From Stenotrophomonas maltophilia (GTDB lineage: Bacteria > Pseudomonadota > Gammaproteobacteria > Xanthomonadales > Xanthomonadaceae): 64,000 bases of DNA. The notes under the pieces were generated by a model. The model ran no database searches and was not told the DNA's origin. It saw only the letters and a list, made by a program, of their open reading frames with translations. Below, in pieces: positions 34,062 to 41,427 of the stretch (position 1 is its first letter; each line of letters opens with the position of its first letter). A program made the translations under genes and the position numbers. The stretch is from positions 186,001 through 250,000 of the forward strand of contig NZ_LYVJ01000001.1 of the NCBI RefSeq assembly GCF_001676385.1, read 5' to 3'.

Positions 34062-36230
34062 TCAGTTGCCGGCGCCGGTCAGGCCACGCTTTTCCAGCAG
34101 CGGTTCGATCTGCGGCTCGTGGCCGGCGAAATCGCGGAACAGCTGCATGGCATCGACGCTGCCACCCTTGGACAGCAGGGTGGCGCGGAAGTGGTCGCCG
34201 TTCTTGCGGCTCAGGCCGCCGTTGTCCTTGAACCACTTCTGGGTGTTGGCGTCGAGCACTTCCGACCAGATGTAGGCGTAATAGCCGGCAGAGTAGCCGC
34301 CCATGATGTGGCTGAAGTACGGGGTCCTGTAGCGCGGCGGAACCGGCGCGTAGTAGATGCCGTCCTTCTCCAGCGCGGCGCGCTCGAAGGCCATCACGTC
34401 CTTGGCGGCCGGCACCTGGTCCGGGCCGATCTGGTGCCAGCGCTGGTCCAGCATCGCCGCACCCAGGTATTCGGTGGTGGCGAAGCCCTGGTTGAACTTC
34501 GATGCGGCGATCACCTTGTCCAGCAGGGCCTGCGGCATCGCGCTGCCATTCTGGTAGTGCTTGGCATAGTTCTTCAGGATGACCGGATTGTCCGACCACA
34601 TCTCGTTGACCTGCGAGGGGAACTCGACGAAGTCGCGCGGCACCGAGGTGCCCGAGAAGTACGGGTACTTCACGTTCGAGAACATGCCGTGCAGGGCGTG
34701 GCCGAATTCGTGGAAGGTGGTGTTCACCTCGTCCCAGGTCAGCAGGGTCGGCTGGCCGGCCGGCGGCTTCGGGATGTTGAGATGGTTGGCGACCACCGGC
34801 TTGAAGCCGGTCAGCGTGGACTGCGAAACGTAGGAGTTCATCCATGCACCGCCCCGCTTGGAGGCGCGCGCATACGGGTCGAAGATGAAGATCGCGAGCT
34901 GGCTGCCGTCGGCGTCGAACACATCGTAGACGGTGACGTCGTCATGGTAGACCGGCAGGTCGGTACGCTGCTTGAAGGTCAGGCCGAATTCCTGGTTGGC
35001 GGCATAGAACACGCCGTTTTCCAGCACGTTCTTCAGTTCGAAGTACGGCTTCAGCTGCGACTCGTCGAAGTTGTACTTGGCCTGGCGCACCTTCTCGCTG
35101 TAGAAGGCCCAGTCCCACGGTTCCAGCGTGAAGGTCGGCTTGCCCGCGGCCTTCTGTTCCTGGTCGATCATCGCCTGCAGGTCGGCGGCTTCACGCCTGG
35201 CGTTGGCCACTGCAGCCGGCGCCAGCTTGCCCAGCATCGCGTTGACCGCTTCGGGGGTCTTGGCGGTCTGGTTGGTCAGGTTGTAGGCGGCGAAGTTGGC
35301 AAAGCCCATCAGCTTGGCCTTGTCGGCACGCAACTGCATGATGCGCGAGACCAGCGCGGTGTTGTCGAACTCGCCACCGCGGCTGCCACGGTTGACCGAG
35401 GCTTCATGGATCTTCTGGCGCAGGGTGCGGTTGGCCAGGTTGGTCAGCGGCGGCTGGCCAGTGGTGTTGAGCAGGGTGATGACGTACTTGCCTTCCAGGC
35501 CACGGGCCTTGGCGGCTTCGGCGGCAGCGGCGATCTGCTCCCTGGACAGTCCGTCCAGTTCCTTGACGTCGTCGACGGTGATCGCCGAAGCGTTCACTTC
35601 CGACTGCACGTTCTGGCTGAACCTGGTTGCCAGATTGGCCAGCTCGGCGTTCATTTCCTTCAGCTTGGCCTTGTCGGCCTCGGACAGCTTGGCGCCGGCG
35701 CGGACGTAGTTGTCGTAGTACTTCTCGACCAGGCGCACGCCTTCGGCATCCAGGCCCAGCTGGCTGCGGGTGTCGTACAGCGCCTGGATGCGCGCGAACA
35801 GCTTGCCGTTCAGTGCGATTGCATCGCTGTGCGCAGCGAACTTCGCCGAGTAGTCGGCCTGCAGCTTCTTGCGGGTGTCATTGGTATCGGCCCCGACCAG
35901 CGCGAAGAACACGGTGGTTGCACGGTCGAGGACGTCGCCGCTCTTTTCCAGGGCGATGATGGTGTTTTCGAAGGTCGGCTTGGCCTTGTTGTTGGCGATC
36001 GCGTCGACTTCCTTCAGCTGCTGCGCCATGCCGGCGTCGAAGGCCGGGGCGAAATCACTGTCCTTGATCCTGTCGAACTGCGGGTAATGCAGCGGCAGCG
36101 GGCTTTCGGCGAAGAACGGATTGGCCTGCTGGGCCGTGGTGCTGGCGACCGCGGTGGCGGCGGTGGCTGAGTAGGCAGGCAGGGCAAGGCCGAGGGTCAT
36201 GGCCACGGCAAGGGCAAGGCGAGTGGTCAA
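34062..36230 (-). CDS. dcp: M3 family peptidyl-dipeptidase Dcp
   Basis: Zinc metallopeptidase that removes C-terminal dipeptides, 722 residues. The active site is HEFGH at 507-511, with a downstream Glu expected further on (NEMWSDN region near 540). FMSHIMGGYSAGYYAYIWSEVLDA-type C-terminal sequence is typical of Dcp/oligopeptidase A. I chose the TTG at 36230 (LTTRLALAVAMTLGLALPAYSA) because GGAG lies 7 bases upstream and it gives a full signal peptide; the product is then periplasmic. An ATG at 36200 is the alternative. It is convergent to cfa. Confidence 0.93.
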   Translation of the reverse strand: MTTRLALAVAMTLGLALPAYSATAATAVASTTAQQANPFFAESPLPLHYPQFDRIKDSDFAPAFDAGMAQQLKEVDAIANNKAKPTFENTIIALEKSGDVLDRATTVFFALVGADTNDTRKKLQADYSAKFAAHSDAIALNGKLFARIQALYDTRSQLGLDAEGVRLVEKYYDNYVRAGAKLSEADKAKLKEMNAELANLATRFSQNVQSEVNASAITVDDVKELDGLSREQIAAAAEAAKARGLEGKYVITLLNTTGQPPLTNLANRTLRQKIHEASVNRGSRGGEFDNTALVSRIMQLRADKAKLMGFANFAAYNLTNQTAKTPEAVNAMLGKLAPAAVANARREAADLQAMIDQEQKAAGKPTFTLEPWDWAFYSEKVRQAKYNFDESQLKPYFELKNVLENGVFYAANQEFGLTFKQRTDLPVYHDDVTVYDVFDADGSQLAIFIFDPYARASKRGGAWMNSYVSQSTLTGFKPVVANHLNIPKPPAGQPTLLTWDEVNTTFHEFGHALHGMFSNVKYPYFSGTSVPRDFVEFPSQVNEMWSDNPVILKNYAKHYQNGSAMPQALLDKVIAASKFNQGFATTEYLGAAMLDQRWHQIGPDQVPAAKDVMAFERAALEKDGIYYAPVPPRYRTPYFSHIMGGYSAGYYAYIWSEVLDANTQKWFKDNGGLSRKNGDHFRATLLSKGGSVDAMQLFRDFAGHEPQIEPLLEKRGLTGAGN

Positions 36231-36359
36231 GGCGGAACTCCGATAAGGCAAACAAGGGCCCGAGGGTAACCCGGCCGGCAGGATCTGCACTTGTGTCAAA
36301 AGGCATGTTGCCGGGGCTGGGCCCGGGTATCCTGCGAGTATCACCCGAGGCTCGCCACG

Positions 36360-36839
36360 ATGACCACCGCCTACGATTTCAGCTTCCGTGACCTCGAAGG
36401 GCAGCCACAGGCGCTGGCCCAGTACCGCAGCCGCCCACTGCTGCTGGTCAATGTCGCCAGCCGCTGTGGCTTCACCCCGCAGTACACGGGGTTGGAACAG
36501 TTGTGGCAGGACTACCGCGAACGCGGCCTGGTGGTGATCGGCTTCCCGTGCAACCAGTTCGGCGGACAGGAGCCGGGCGATGCCGCGCAGATCCGCCAGT
36601 TCTGTTCGCTGGATTATCCGGTCAGCTTCCCGCTGTCGGAAAAGATCGAGGTCAATGGCACCCGGGCCGATCCCCTGTGGGCGTGGCTGTCACGCGAGAA
36701 GCGCGGCCTGCTTGGCATCGCCCGCATCAAGTGGAACTTCAGCAAGTTCCTGGTCGACCGCCAGGGCAACGTGGTGGATCGCTTTGCGCCCACCACCAGG
36801 CCGGAACAGCTGCGCGGCGCGATCGAAGCGCTGCTGTAG
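36360..36839 (+). CDS. glutathione peroxidase (Cys type)
   Basis: A 159-residue thiol peroxidase of the glutathione peroxidase family, reducing hydroperoxides probably with thioredoxin or glutathione. The peroxidatic Cys36 lies in NVASRCGFTPQYTGLE. The catalytic Gln is in GFPCNQFGGQEPG, and KWNFSKFLVDRQGNVVDR completes the Trp/Asn tetrad. Its stop codon, TAG at 36837-36839, is the last three bases of a GTAG that begins a SMAG repeat. It follows divergent dcp by 129 bases. Confidence 0.93.
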   Translation: MTTAYDFSFRDLEGQPQALAQYRSRPLLLVNVASRCGFTPQYTGLEQLWQDYRERGLVVIGFPCNQFGGQEPGDAAQIRQFCSLDYPVSFPLSEKIEVNGTRADPLWAWLSREKRGLLGIARIKWNFSKFLVDRQGNVVDRFAPTTRPEQLRGAIEALL

Positions 36840-36921
36840 AGCCGAGCCCACGCTCGGCTGCTTGTCCGGCCGACATCAAAGGCGCGCGGTGCGCGCGAGC
36901 CGAGCGTGGGCTCGGCTCTAC
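36836..36921. repeat. SMAG-type REP dimer overlapping the peroxidase stop codon
   Basis: GTAGAGCCGAGC-CCAC-GCTCGGCT, a spacer with a GCGCGC hairpin, and an inverted copy ending CTCGGCTCTAC. The first GTAG supplies the TAG stop of the peroxidase gene. Confidence 0.85.
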
Positions 36922-36933
36922 AGGTGCAACGCC

Positions 36934-37713
36934 TTACTTCTCGACGAAGGCGCGCTCGAACACATAGTGGCCGGGCTGGCCGATGCGCGGCGAGACCTGG
37001 AAGCCTCGTGCGTCGAGCACGGTGCGGAGGTCGGCAAGCATCTGCGGGCTGCCGCAGATCATCGCGCGATCGTTTTCCGGGCTCAGTTCCGGCAGGCCGA
37101 GGGTGCGCTGCATCTCGCCGCTTTCCATCAGCGCGGTCAGGCGGCCCTGGTTGGCGAAGGGCTCGCGGGTGACGGCCGGGTAGTACAGCAGCTTGTCGCC
37201 GATCATCTCGCCAAGGAACTCGTGCTCTCGCAGTTCCTTCTCGAAGTAATCGCGGTAGGCCAGGTCCTTCTCGTAGCGCACGCCATGGCAGAGGATCACC
37301 TTCTCGAAGCGCTCGTAGGTTTCCGGGTCCTTGATCACCGACAGCCAGGGGGCCAGGCCGGTGCCGGTACCCAGCAGGTACAGGTTCTTTCCCGGGTGCA
37401 GGTCGCTGACCAGCAGGGTGCCGGTGGGCTTCTTGCCGACCAGCACCTTGTCGCCCGGCTTGATGTGCTGCAGGCGCGAGGTCAGGGGGCCGTCCTGCAC
37501 CTTGATGCTGAAGAACTCGAGCTGTTCTTCCCAGTTGGCGCTGGCAATGGAATAAGCGCGCAGCAGCGGCCGCGCCTCCGTTTCCAGGCCGATCATCACG
37601 AACTGGCCGTTCTCGAAGCGGAAGCCGCTGTCGCGGGTGGTGGTGAAGCTGAAGTAGGCGTCGGTCCAGTGGCGGACCTCAAGCACCGTTTCGGCGCCGA
37701 AAGCGGAGGACAT
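36934..37713 (-). CDS. fpr: ferredoxin--NADP+ reductase
   Basis: A 259-residue flavoprotein shuttling electrons between NADPH and ferredoxin or flavodoxin. The FAD-binding motif RAYSIAS (about 54-60) and the NADP domain LLGTGTGLAPWLSVIKD are clear. MICGSPQML and the C-terminal GHYVFERAFVEK with a terminal Lys match bacterial Fpr. I use the ATG at 37713; a TTG 15 bases upstream is open. An inverted repeat at 37755 lies just upstream and may be a regulator site, as Fpr is often controlled by iron or redox sensors. Confidence 0.93.
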   Translation of the reverse strand: MSSAFGAETVLEVRHWTDAYFSFTTTRDSGFRFENGQFVMIGLETEARPLLRAYSIASANWEEQLEFFSIKVQDGPLTSRLQHIKPGDKVLVGKKPTGTLLVSDLHPGKNLYLLGTGTGLAPWLSVIKDPETYERFEKVILCHGVRYEKDLAYRDYFEKELREHEFLGEMIGDKLLYYPAVTREPFANQGRLTALMESGEMQRTLGLPELSPENDRAMICGSPQMLADLRTVLDARGFQVSPRIGQPGHYVFERAFVEK

Positions 37714-37754
37714 GGGCGTATCTATCAAAAGTCGTCGGGGGTGATTCTATCTCA

Positions 37755-37773
37755 AATGAGACGGGTTCTCATT
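37755..37773. promoter_or_regulatory. inverted repeat upstream of fpr
   Basis: AATGAGA-CGGGT-TCTCATT is a perfect 7-5-7 palindrome, 42 bases before the fpr ATG. Its half-sites resemble the ATGAGAA half of Fur boxes. The overlapping TCTCAAATGAGA is also palindromic. It may be a metal or redox regulator site, but the spacing differs from a classical Fur box. Confidence 0.35.
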
Positions 37774-37793
37774 GGGCGGAACGAGAGGCGTTC

Positions 37794-39647
37794 TCAGCGA
37801 TAGCCCGCCGCCTGCAGCTCGAACAGTTCGGCATAGCGGCCGCCCTGCGCCATCAGCTGCGCATGCGTGCCGCTGGCCTCGATCCGGCCATCGGCCAGCA
37901 CCAGGATGCGATCGGCCATGCGTACCGAGGAGAAACGATGCGAAATGAGCACTGCGGTGCGATTATCCGCCAGTTCCCTGAACCGCTGGAACACCTCGAA
38001 TTCACTGCGCGCATCCAGTGCCGCCGTCGGCTCGTCCAGGATCATCACCTGCGCATTGCGCATCCACGCGCGGGCGATGGCGATCTTCTGCCACTGGCCA
38101 CCGGACAGGTCCACGCCCTGGCTGAAGCGGCGGCCGATCAACTGGTCGTAACCGCCGGGCAACGCCTCGATCACTTCCTCGGCCATGCCGCGCCGAGCGG
38201 CGTCGGCAATGCGGTCGCGGTCGTCCATCGCCTCGACCTGGCCAACGCCGATGTTCTCGCCCGCGCTGAGGTTGTAGCGCACGAAATCCTGGAAGATCAC
38301 CCCGAGGTTGGCGCGCAGGTCGTCCAGGTCGTAGTCGCGTAGGTCGCGGCCATCAAGCAGGATGCGGCCCTCGTCCGGCTCGTACAGGCGTGCGAGCAGC
38401 TTGACCAGCGTGGTCTTGCCCGCTCCGTTCTCGCCGACCAGGGCCAGCACTTCGCCCGCGTGCAGCTGGAAATCCAGATGGCGTACCGCCCATTGCTCGG
38501 CGTCGGGATAGCGGAAACCGACGTTCTCGAACACAAAGCCCTGGCGGATCGGCCGCGGCACGCGCATGGCGCCTTCGCGCGAGTGGATTTCCGGCTGGAT
38601 CTGGAAGAACGAGAACAGGTCATCCAGGTACAGGGCCTGGCTGGCCACCTGCGAGAACCCGATCAGCAGGCCTTCCAGCAGCTGGCGCAGGCGCAGGAAG
38701 CTGCCGGCGAGGAAGGTCAGGTCGCCGATCGAGAAATCGCCGCGCACGGTACGCCAGGCGATGTAGGCGTAGGCGGTGTAGTAGCCCAGCGTGCCCAGCG
38801 CGGCCAGCAGCGTGCCCCAGAACGCGCGGCGCCGGGCAAGCGCACGGTTGGCCAGGAACAGCGCCACCGACAGGCGCCGGTAGCGCTCCACCAGGAAGCG
38901 GTGCAGGTTGTAGATCTTCACCTCCTTGGCCGTCTCGACGCTGGCGCCGAGCTGGCGCAGGTAGTCGAGCTGGCGGCGCTCGGGCGTCCACTGGAAGTTG
39001 AGGCTGTAGCCGGCGGCATTGAAGTGCGATTCGCCGATGAAGGCCGGCACCAGTGCCAGTGCCAGCAGCAGGATCAGCCACGGCGCGTAGACCAGCAGGC
39101 CGACGGCCAGGCTGGCCACGGTGATCGCGTCCTGGACCTGGCCGAACAGCTGGCTCATCAGGTTCATCCGGCCCATGGTCTGGCGCCGCGCGCGGTCCAG
39201 CTTGTCCTGCAGGTCCGGGTCCTCGAAGTCCTCCAGGTCCAGTGTCGCGGCGTGTTCCATCAGCCGGATGCTGGTGGCGTTGGCGAACAGCTCCGAGAGC
39301 AGTGCATCGGCATAGCTGACCAGCCGGCCCAGCAGGTCCGAAGCAATGGCCAGGCCGAACTCCAGTGCCAGCAGGCCCAGCAGCGGATTGAGCAGGCCGC
39401 TGGAGAGCGCCTCGCCCAGCGGCGGGAAGCCGGTATCGTGCTGGCTCAGGCGCAGGGCGCTGTCGATGATCAGCTTGCCCACATACAGCATCGCCACCGG
39501 CAGCAGCGCTCGGACCAGGCGCAGCCCCAGGCTGGCCAGGGTGAGCGCGGGGCTGGTCTGCCAGACCATGCGCAGGAATGGCGGCAGGTTGCGCATCGCC
39601 CTGAAGCGCTGGCGCAGGCTGGGCTTCTTTTCGGTGGCAGCAGGCAT
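37794..39647 (-). CDS. ABC exporter, fused permease/ATPase
   Basis: A 617-residue half-transporter of the MsbA/multidrug export type. The six-helix membrane domain covers about 30-345. The ATPase domain has Walker A GENGAGKTT (405-413), signature LSGGQ (514-518), Walker B VMILDEP (534-540) and the switch His in VLISHRFSSV. I use the ATG at 39647; a TTG 21 bases upstream is open. The GGGGTC palindrome and a heptamer tandem repeat lie in its upstream gap. No partner gene or substrate hint is adjacent, and fpr is next downstream. Confidence 0.92.
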   Translation of the reverse strand: MPAATEKKPSLRQRFRAMRNLPPFLRMVWQTSPALTLASLGLRLVRALLPVAMLYVGKLIIDSALRLSQHDTGFPPLGEALSSGLLNPLLGLLALEFGLAIASDLLGRLVSYADALLSELFANATSIRLMEHAATLDLEDFEDPDLQDKLDRARRQTMGRMNLMSQLFGQVQDAITVASLAVGLLVYAPWLILLLALALVPAFIGESHFNAAGYSLNFQWTPERRQLDYLRQLGASVETAKEVKIYNLHRFLVERYRRLSVALFLANRALARRRAFWGTLLAALGTLGYYTAYAYIAWRTVRGDFSIGDLTFLAGSFLRLRQLLEGLLIGFSQVASQALYLDDLFSFFQIQPEIHSREGAMRVPRPIRQGFVFENVGFRYPDAEQWAVRHLDFQLHAGEVLALVGENGAGKTTLVKLLARLYEPDEGRILLDGRDLRDYDLDDLRANLGVIFQDFVRYNLSAGENIGVGQVEAMDDRDRIADAARRGMAEEVIEALPGGYDQLIGRRFSQGVDLSGGQWQKIAIARAWMRNAQVMILDEPTAALDARSEFEVFQRFRELADNRTAVLISHRFSSVRMADRILVLADGRIEASGTHAQLMAQGGRYAELFELQAAGYR

Positions 39648-39679
39648 GCCACCATTGTGCGCGTGCAAGGCGTGCAGAT

Positions 39680-39718
39680 GGGGTCAGATCCCTTTGCAGC
39701 GCAAAGGGCTCCGACCCC
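39680..39718. repeat. GGGGTC-type palindromic repeat
   Basis: GGGGTCAGATCCCTTTGC-AGC-GCAAAGGGCTCCGACCCC; almost identical in plan to the copy at 33958. Confidence 0.8.
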
Positions 39719-39804
39719 ACCACGGCCAATCGGGATCCGGCTCTCGGACCATCCCGCGCAAAGCCAGCGGTTGATGCTGCCCTTGTCCTGGCCGTTGCTG
39801 CTGC

Positions 39805-39839
39805 GGGTGCCGGGTGCCGGGTGCCGGGTGCCGGGTGCC
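39805..39839. repeat. heptamer tandem repeat, five units of GGGTGCC
   Basis: Five exact copies of GGGTGCC in a row plus a partial sixth, between the AhpD-like gene and the ABC exporter gene. Such short repeats can change copy number by slippage. Confidence 0.9.
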
Positions 39840-39860
39840 GGCCCAGCCAACAAAGCTCCT

Positions 39861-40310
39861 TCAGGGCAGCGGCGGCAGCAGCCCCGCACCCAGCCGGTTC
39901 CAGGCATTGATCACCGCAATGCCCATGCTCAGGTCACTGATGCCCTTTTCATCGAAATGCGGTGCCAGGGCATCGAATGCCGCCTGCGACGGCGCGCCGT
40001 CGGTCAGCCGGGTCAGCGCCTCGGCCCAGCCCAGTGCCGCGCGCTCGCGCGCATCGAAGAAGCGGCTTTCGTGCCAGGCCGGCAGGGTGTCGAGCTTGCG
40101 CGGCTCGATGCCGCCCTTGCGCAGCGTGGTGGCGTGCATGTCCATGCAGTAGCCGCAGCCATTGAGCTGCGATACGCGCAGGAACACCAGTTCCATCAGC
40201 ATCGGCTCGATCGAGCTGTCATGCACTGCCTTGCTGGTCGCCAGCAGGCCCTTGAAGGCCTCGGCGGCCAGTCGGGTATAGGGGACGCGGGGAGAAGCGT
40301 GGGTCGACAT
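39861..40310 (-). CDS. carboxymuconolactone decarboxylase/AhpD family protein
   Basis: A 149-residue alkylhydroperoxidase-D-like protein. The redox motif is CGYCMDMH with Cys52, Cys55 and His59. RVSQLNGCGYCMDMHATTLRK and ALTRL are typical of the family, which acts as a peroxidase or disulfide reductase. The ATG at 40310 follows GGAG. It lies 36 bases downstream of an ECF41-type sigma gene and has an apparent target promoter of that sigma (40354-40380). Co-occurrence of ECF41 with such genes is an established pattern. Confidence 0.92.
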   Translation of the reverse strand: MSTHASPRVPYTRLAAEAFKGLLATSKAVHDSSIEPMLMELVFLRVSQLNGCGYCMDMHATTLRKGGIEPRKLDTLPAWHESRFFDARERAALGWAEALTRLTDGAPSQAAFDALAPHFDEKGISDLSMGIAVINAWNRLGAGLLPPLP

Positions 40311-40346
40311 CGTGGGCTCCACGGCGGCCACCGTGGCCGCCTTCCA

Positions 40347-41243
40347 CTACCAGGACGCCGCTGCATCGCCGCGCGTGACAACCTGCGGCAACTTCTCCGG
40401 ATTCAGCACGCTGTACACCTGGGCGATGCGGCCATCGATCACGTCGATGGTGGTCACCGAGTGCAGCCGGTCGCCCTGGAAGCGCAGGATCGCCGGCTCG
40501 CCGTTGACGTAGCCCAGCTGCGCCGGCTGCGCCGCGCCGCGGCGGGCGATGGCCCAGAACAGGCGGCCGATGCGCTCGGCGCCCAGCAATGGGCGGACGG
40601 CCGCAGTGACTACGCCACCGCCGTCGGAGACCAGTCGTGCGTTGGCGTGCAGCAGTGCCTGGATCGCTTCACTGTCGCCGCGCTGCGAGGCCTCCATGAA
40701 GCGTGCCAGCAGTTGCCGATGCTGGCTGGCGTCGGCATTGAAGCGGGGCCGTCCGGCCTGCAGGCGCTGCCGGGCACGGTGCACCAGCTGCCGGCAGCTG
40801 GCCTCGCTGTGGCCGATCAGGCCGGCGATCTCGCGGTAGTCATGGTCGAAGGCCTCCTTCAGCAGGAACGCGGCGCGCTCTTCCGGGCCGAGCTGTTCGA
40901 GCAGGGTCAGGAAGGCCACCGAAACGTCGTCGGCCAGGGCATGCAGCTGGGCCGGGCCGGGAGCGGGGTCGGGCTCGAGGGTGATCTCCAGCGGTTCAGC
41001 CAGCCAGGGGCCGACATAGTGGACGCGCTCGCGCTTGGCCGCGCGCAGCCGGTCCAGGCCGAGCCGGGTGGTAGTGGTGACCAGCCACGCCTCGGCGTCG
41101 CGGACGCTGGCCTGATCGGCGCCGGACCAGCGCAGCCAAGCATCCTGGACCACGTCTTCGGCATCGGTGCGGCTGCCGAGCAGGCGATAGGCCAGGGCCA
41201 TCAGGCGCGGGCGGTGGGTCTGGAAGGTGGCTTCGGTGTTCAT
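40347..41243 (-). CDS. ECF41-group RNA polymerase sigma factor
   Basis: A 298-residue ECF sigma factor with an extra domain. Region 2 is RPRLMALAYRLLGSRTDAEDVVQDAWLRW (about 11-39). Region 4 is FDHDYREIAGLIGHSEASCRQLVHRARQRL (132-161). A C-terminal SnoaL-like domain (about 170-298) carries the ECF41 marks DGGG (207-210) and NPEKL (281-285). In this group the extension replaces an anti-sigma factor and tunes activity. It has its own TGTCACG-N16-CGTC promoter, so it is probably autoregulated. Its promoter lies so close to the ATG that the mRNA may be nearly leaderless. Confidence 0.93.
   Translation of the reverse strand: MNTEATFQTHRPRLMALAYRLLGSRTDAEDVVQDAWLRWSGADQASVRDAEAWLVTTTTRLGLDRLRAAKRERVHYVGPWLAEPLEITLEPDPAPGPAQLHALADDVSVAFLTLLEQLGPEERAAFLLKEAFDHDYREIAGLIGHSEASCRQLVHRARQRLQAGRPRFNADASQHRQLLARFMEASQRGDSEAIQALLHANARLVSDGGGVVTAAVRPLLGAERIGRLFWAIARRGAAQPAQLGYVNGEPAILRFQGDRLHSVTTIDVIDGRIAQVYSVLNPEKLPQVVTRGDAAASW
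40354..40380 (-). promoter_or_regulatory. ECF41-type promoter of the AhpD-like gene
   Basis: On the minus strand TGTCACG (40380-40374), a 16-base spacer and CGTC (40357-40354). This matches the ECF41 promoter TGTCACA-N16-CGTC except for one base. The -35 lies inside the 3' end of the sigma gene, and the -10 is 44 bases before the ATG at 40310. Confidence 0.8.
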
Positions 41244-41252
41244 GTCGACCAG

Positions 41253-41279
41253 GACGCCAGGGAGAGGGCAAGCGTGACA
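41253..41279 (-). promoter_or_regulatory. ECF41-type promoter of the sigma gene
   Basis: On the minus strand TGTCACG (41279-41273), a 16-base spacer, CGTC (41256-41253). It is identical in both boxes and spacer length to the site before the AhpD-like gene. The -10 ends 10 bases before the sigma ATG. Confidence 0.78.
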
Positions 41280-41304
41280 GAAGGTGCGGGGTCAGAGCCT
41301 TTGG

Positions 41305-41356
41305 CGAGGGATCTGATCCCTCGGTTGTGATCTTGCCGGCCAGCGGCCGGCACTAC
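41305..41356. repeat. degenerate palindrome plus SMAG-type element upstream of fumA
   Basis: CGAGGGATC-T-GATCCCTCG (41305-41323) is part of a broken GGGGTC repeat that starts at 41289. Next to it GCCGGCCAGCGGCCGGCACTAC (41335-41356) is a SMAG palindrome in reverse orientation. Confidence 0.65.
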
Positions 41357-41374
41357 CACCCCGCGGCCGGGGGA

Positions 41375-41400
41375 GGGGGTAAAATGGGCGGATTACCCCC
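41375..41400 (+). promoter_or_regulatory. fumA -10 element within an inverted repeat
   Basis: TAAAAT at 41380-41385 is a good -10 hexamer. It overlaps the inverted repeat GGGGGTAA (41375-41382) / TTACCCCC (41393-41400), which could be an operator or a hairpin at the very 5' end of the message. Confidence 0.45.
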
Positions 41401-41427
41401 CGCCAGCCTCGAGCAAGCGAGCAAGCC

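Noticed and set aside
34119..36170. A 683-codon plus-strand open frame opposite dcp
   Set aside because: Antisense to dcp, which has the intact HEFGH site and full family sequence.
38460..41330. A 956-codon plus-strand open frame across the ABC exporter, AhpD-like and sigma genes
   Set aside because: It is antisense to three genes with intact catalytic motifs.
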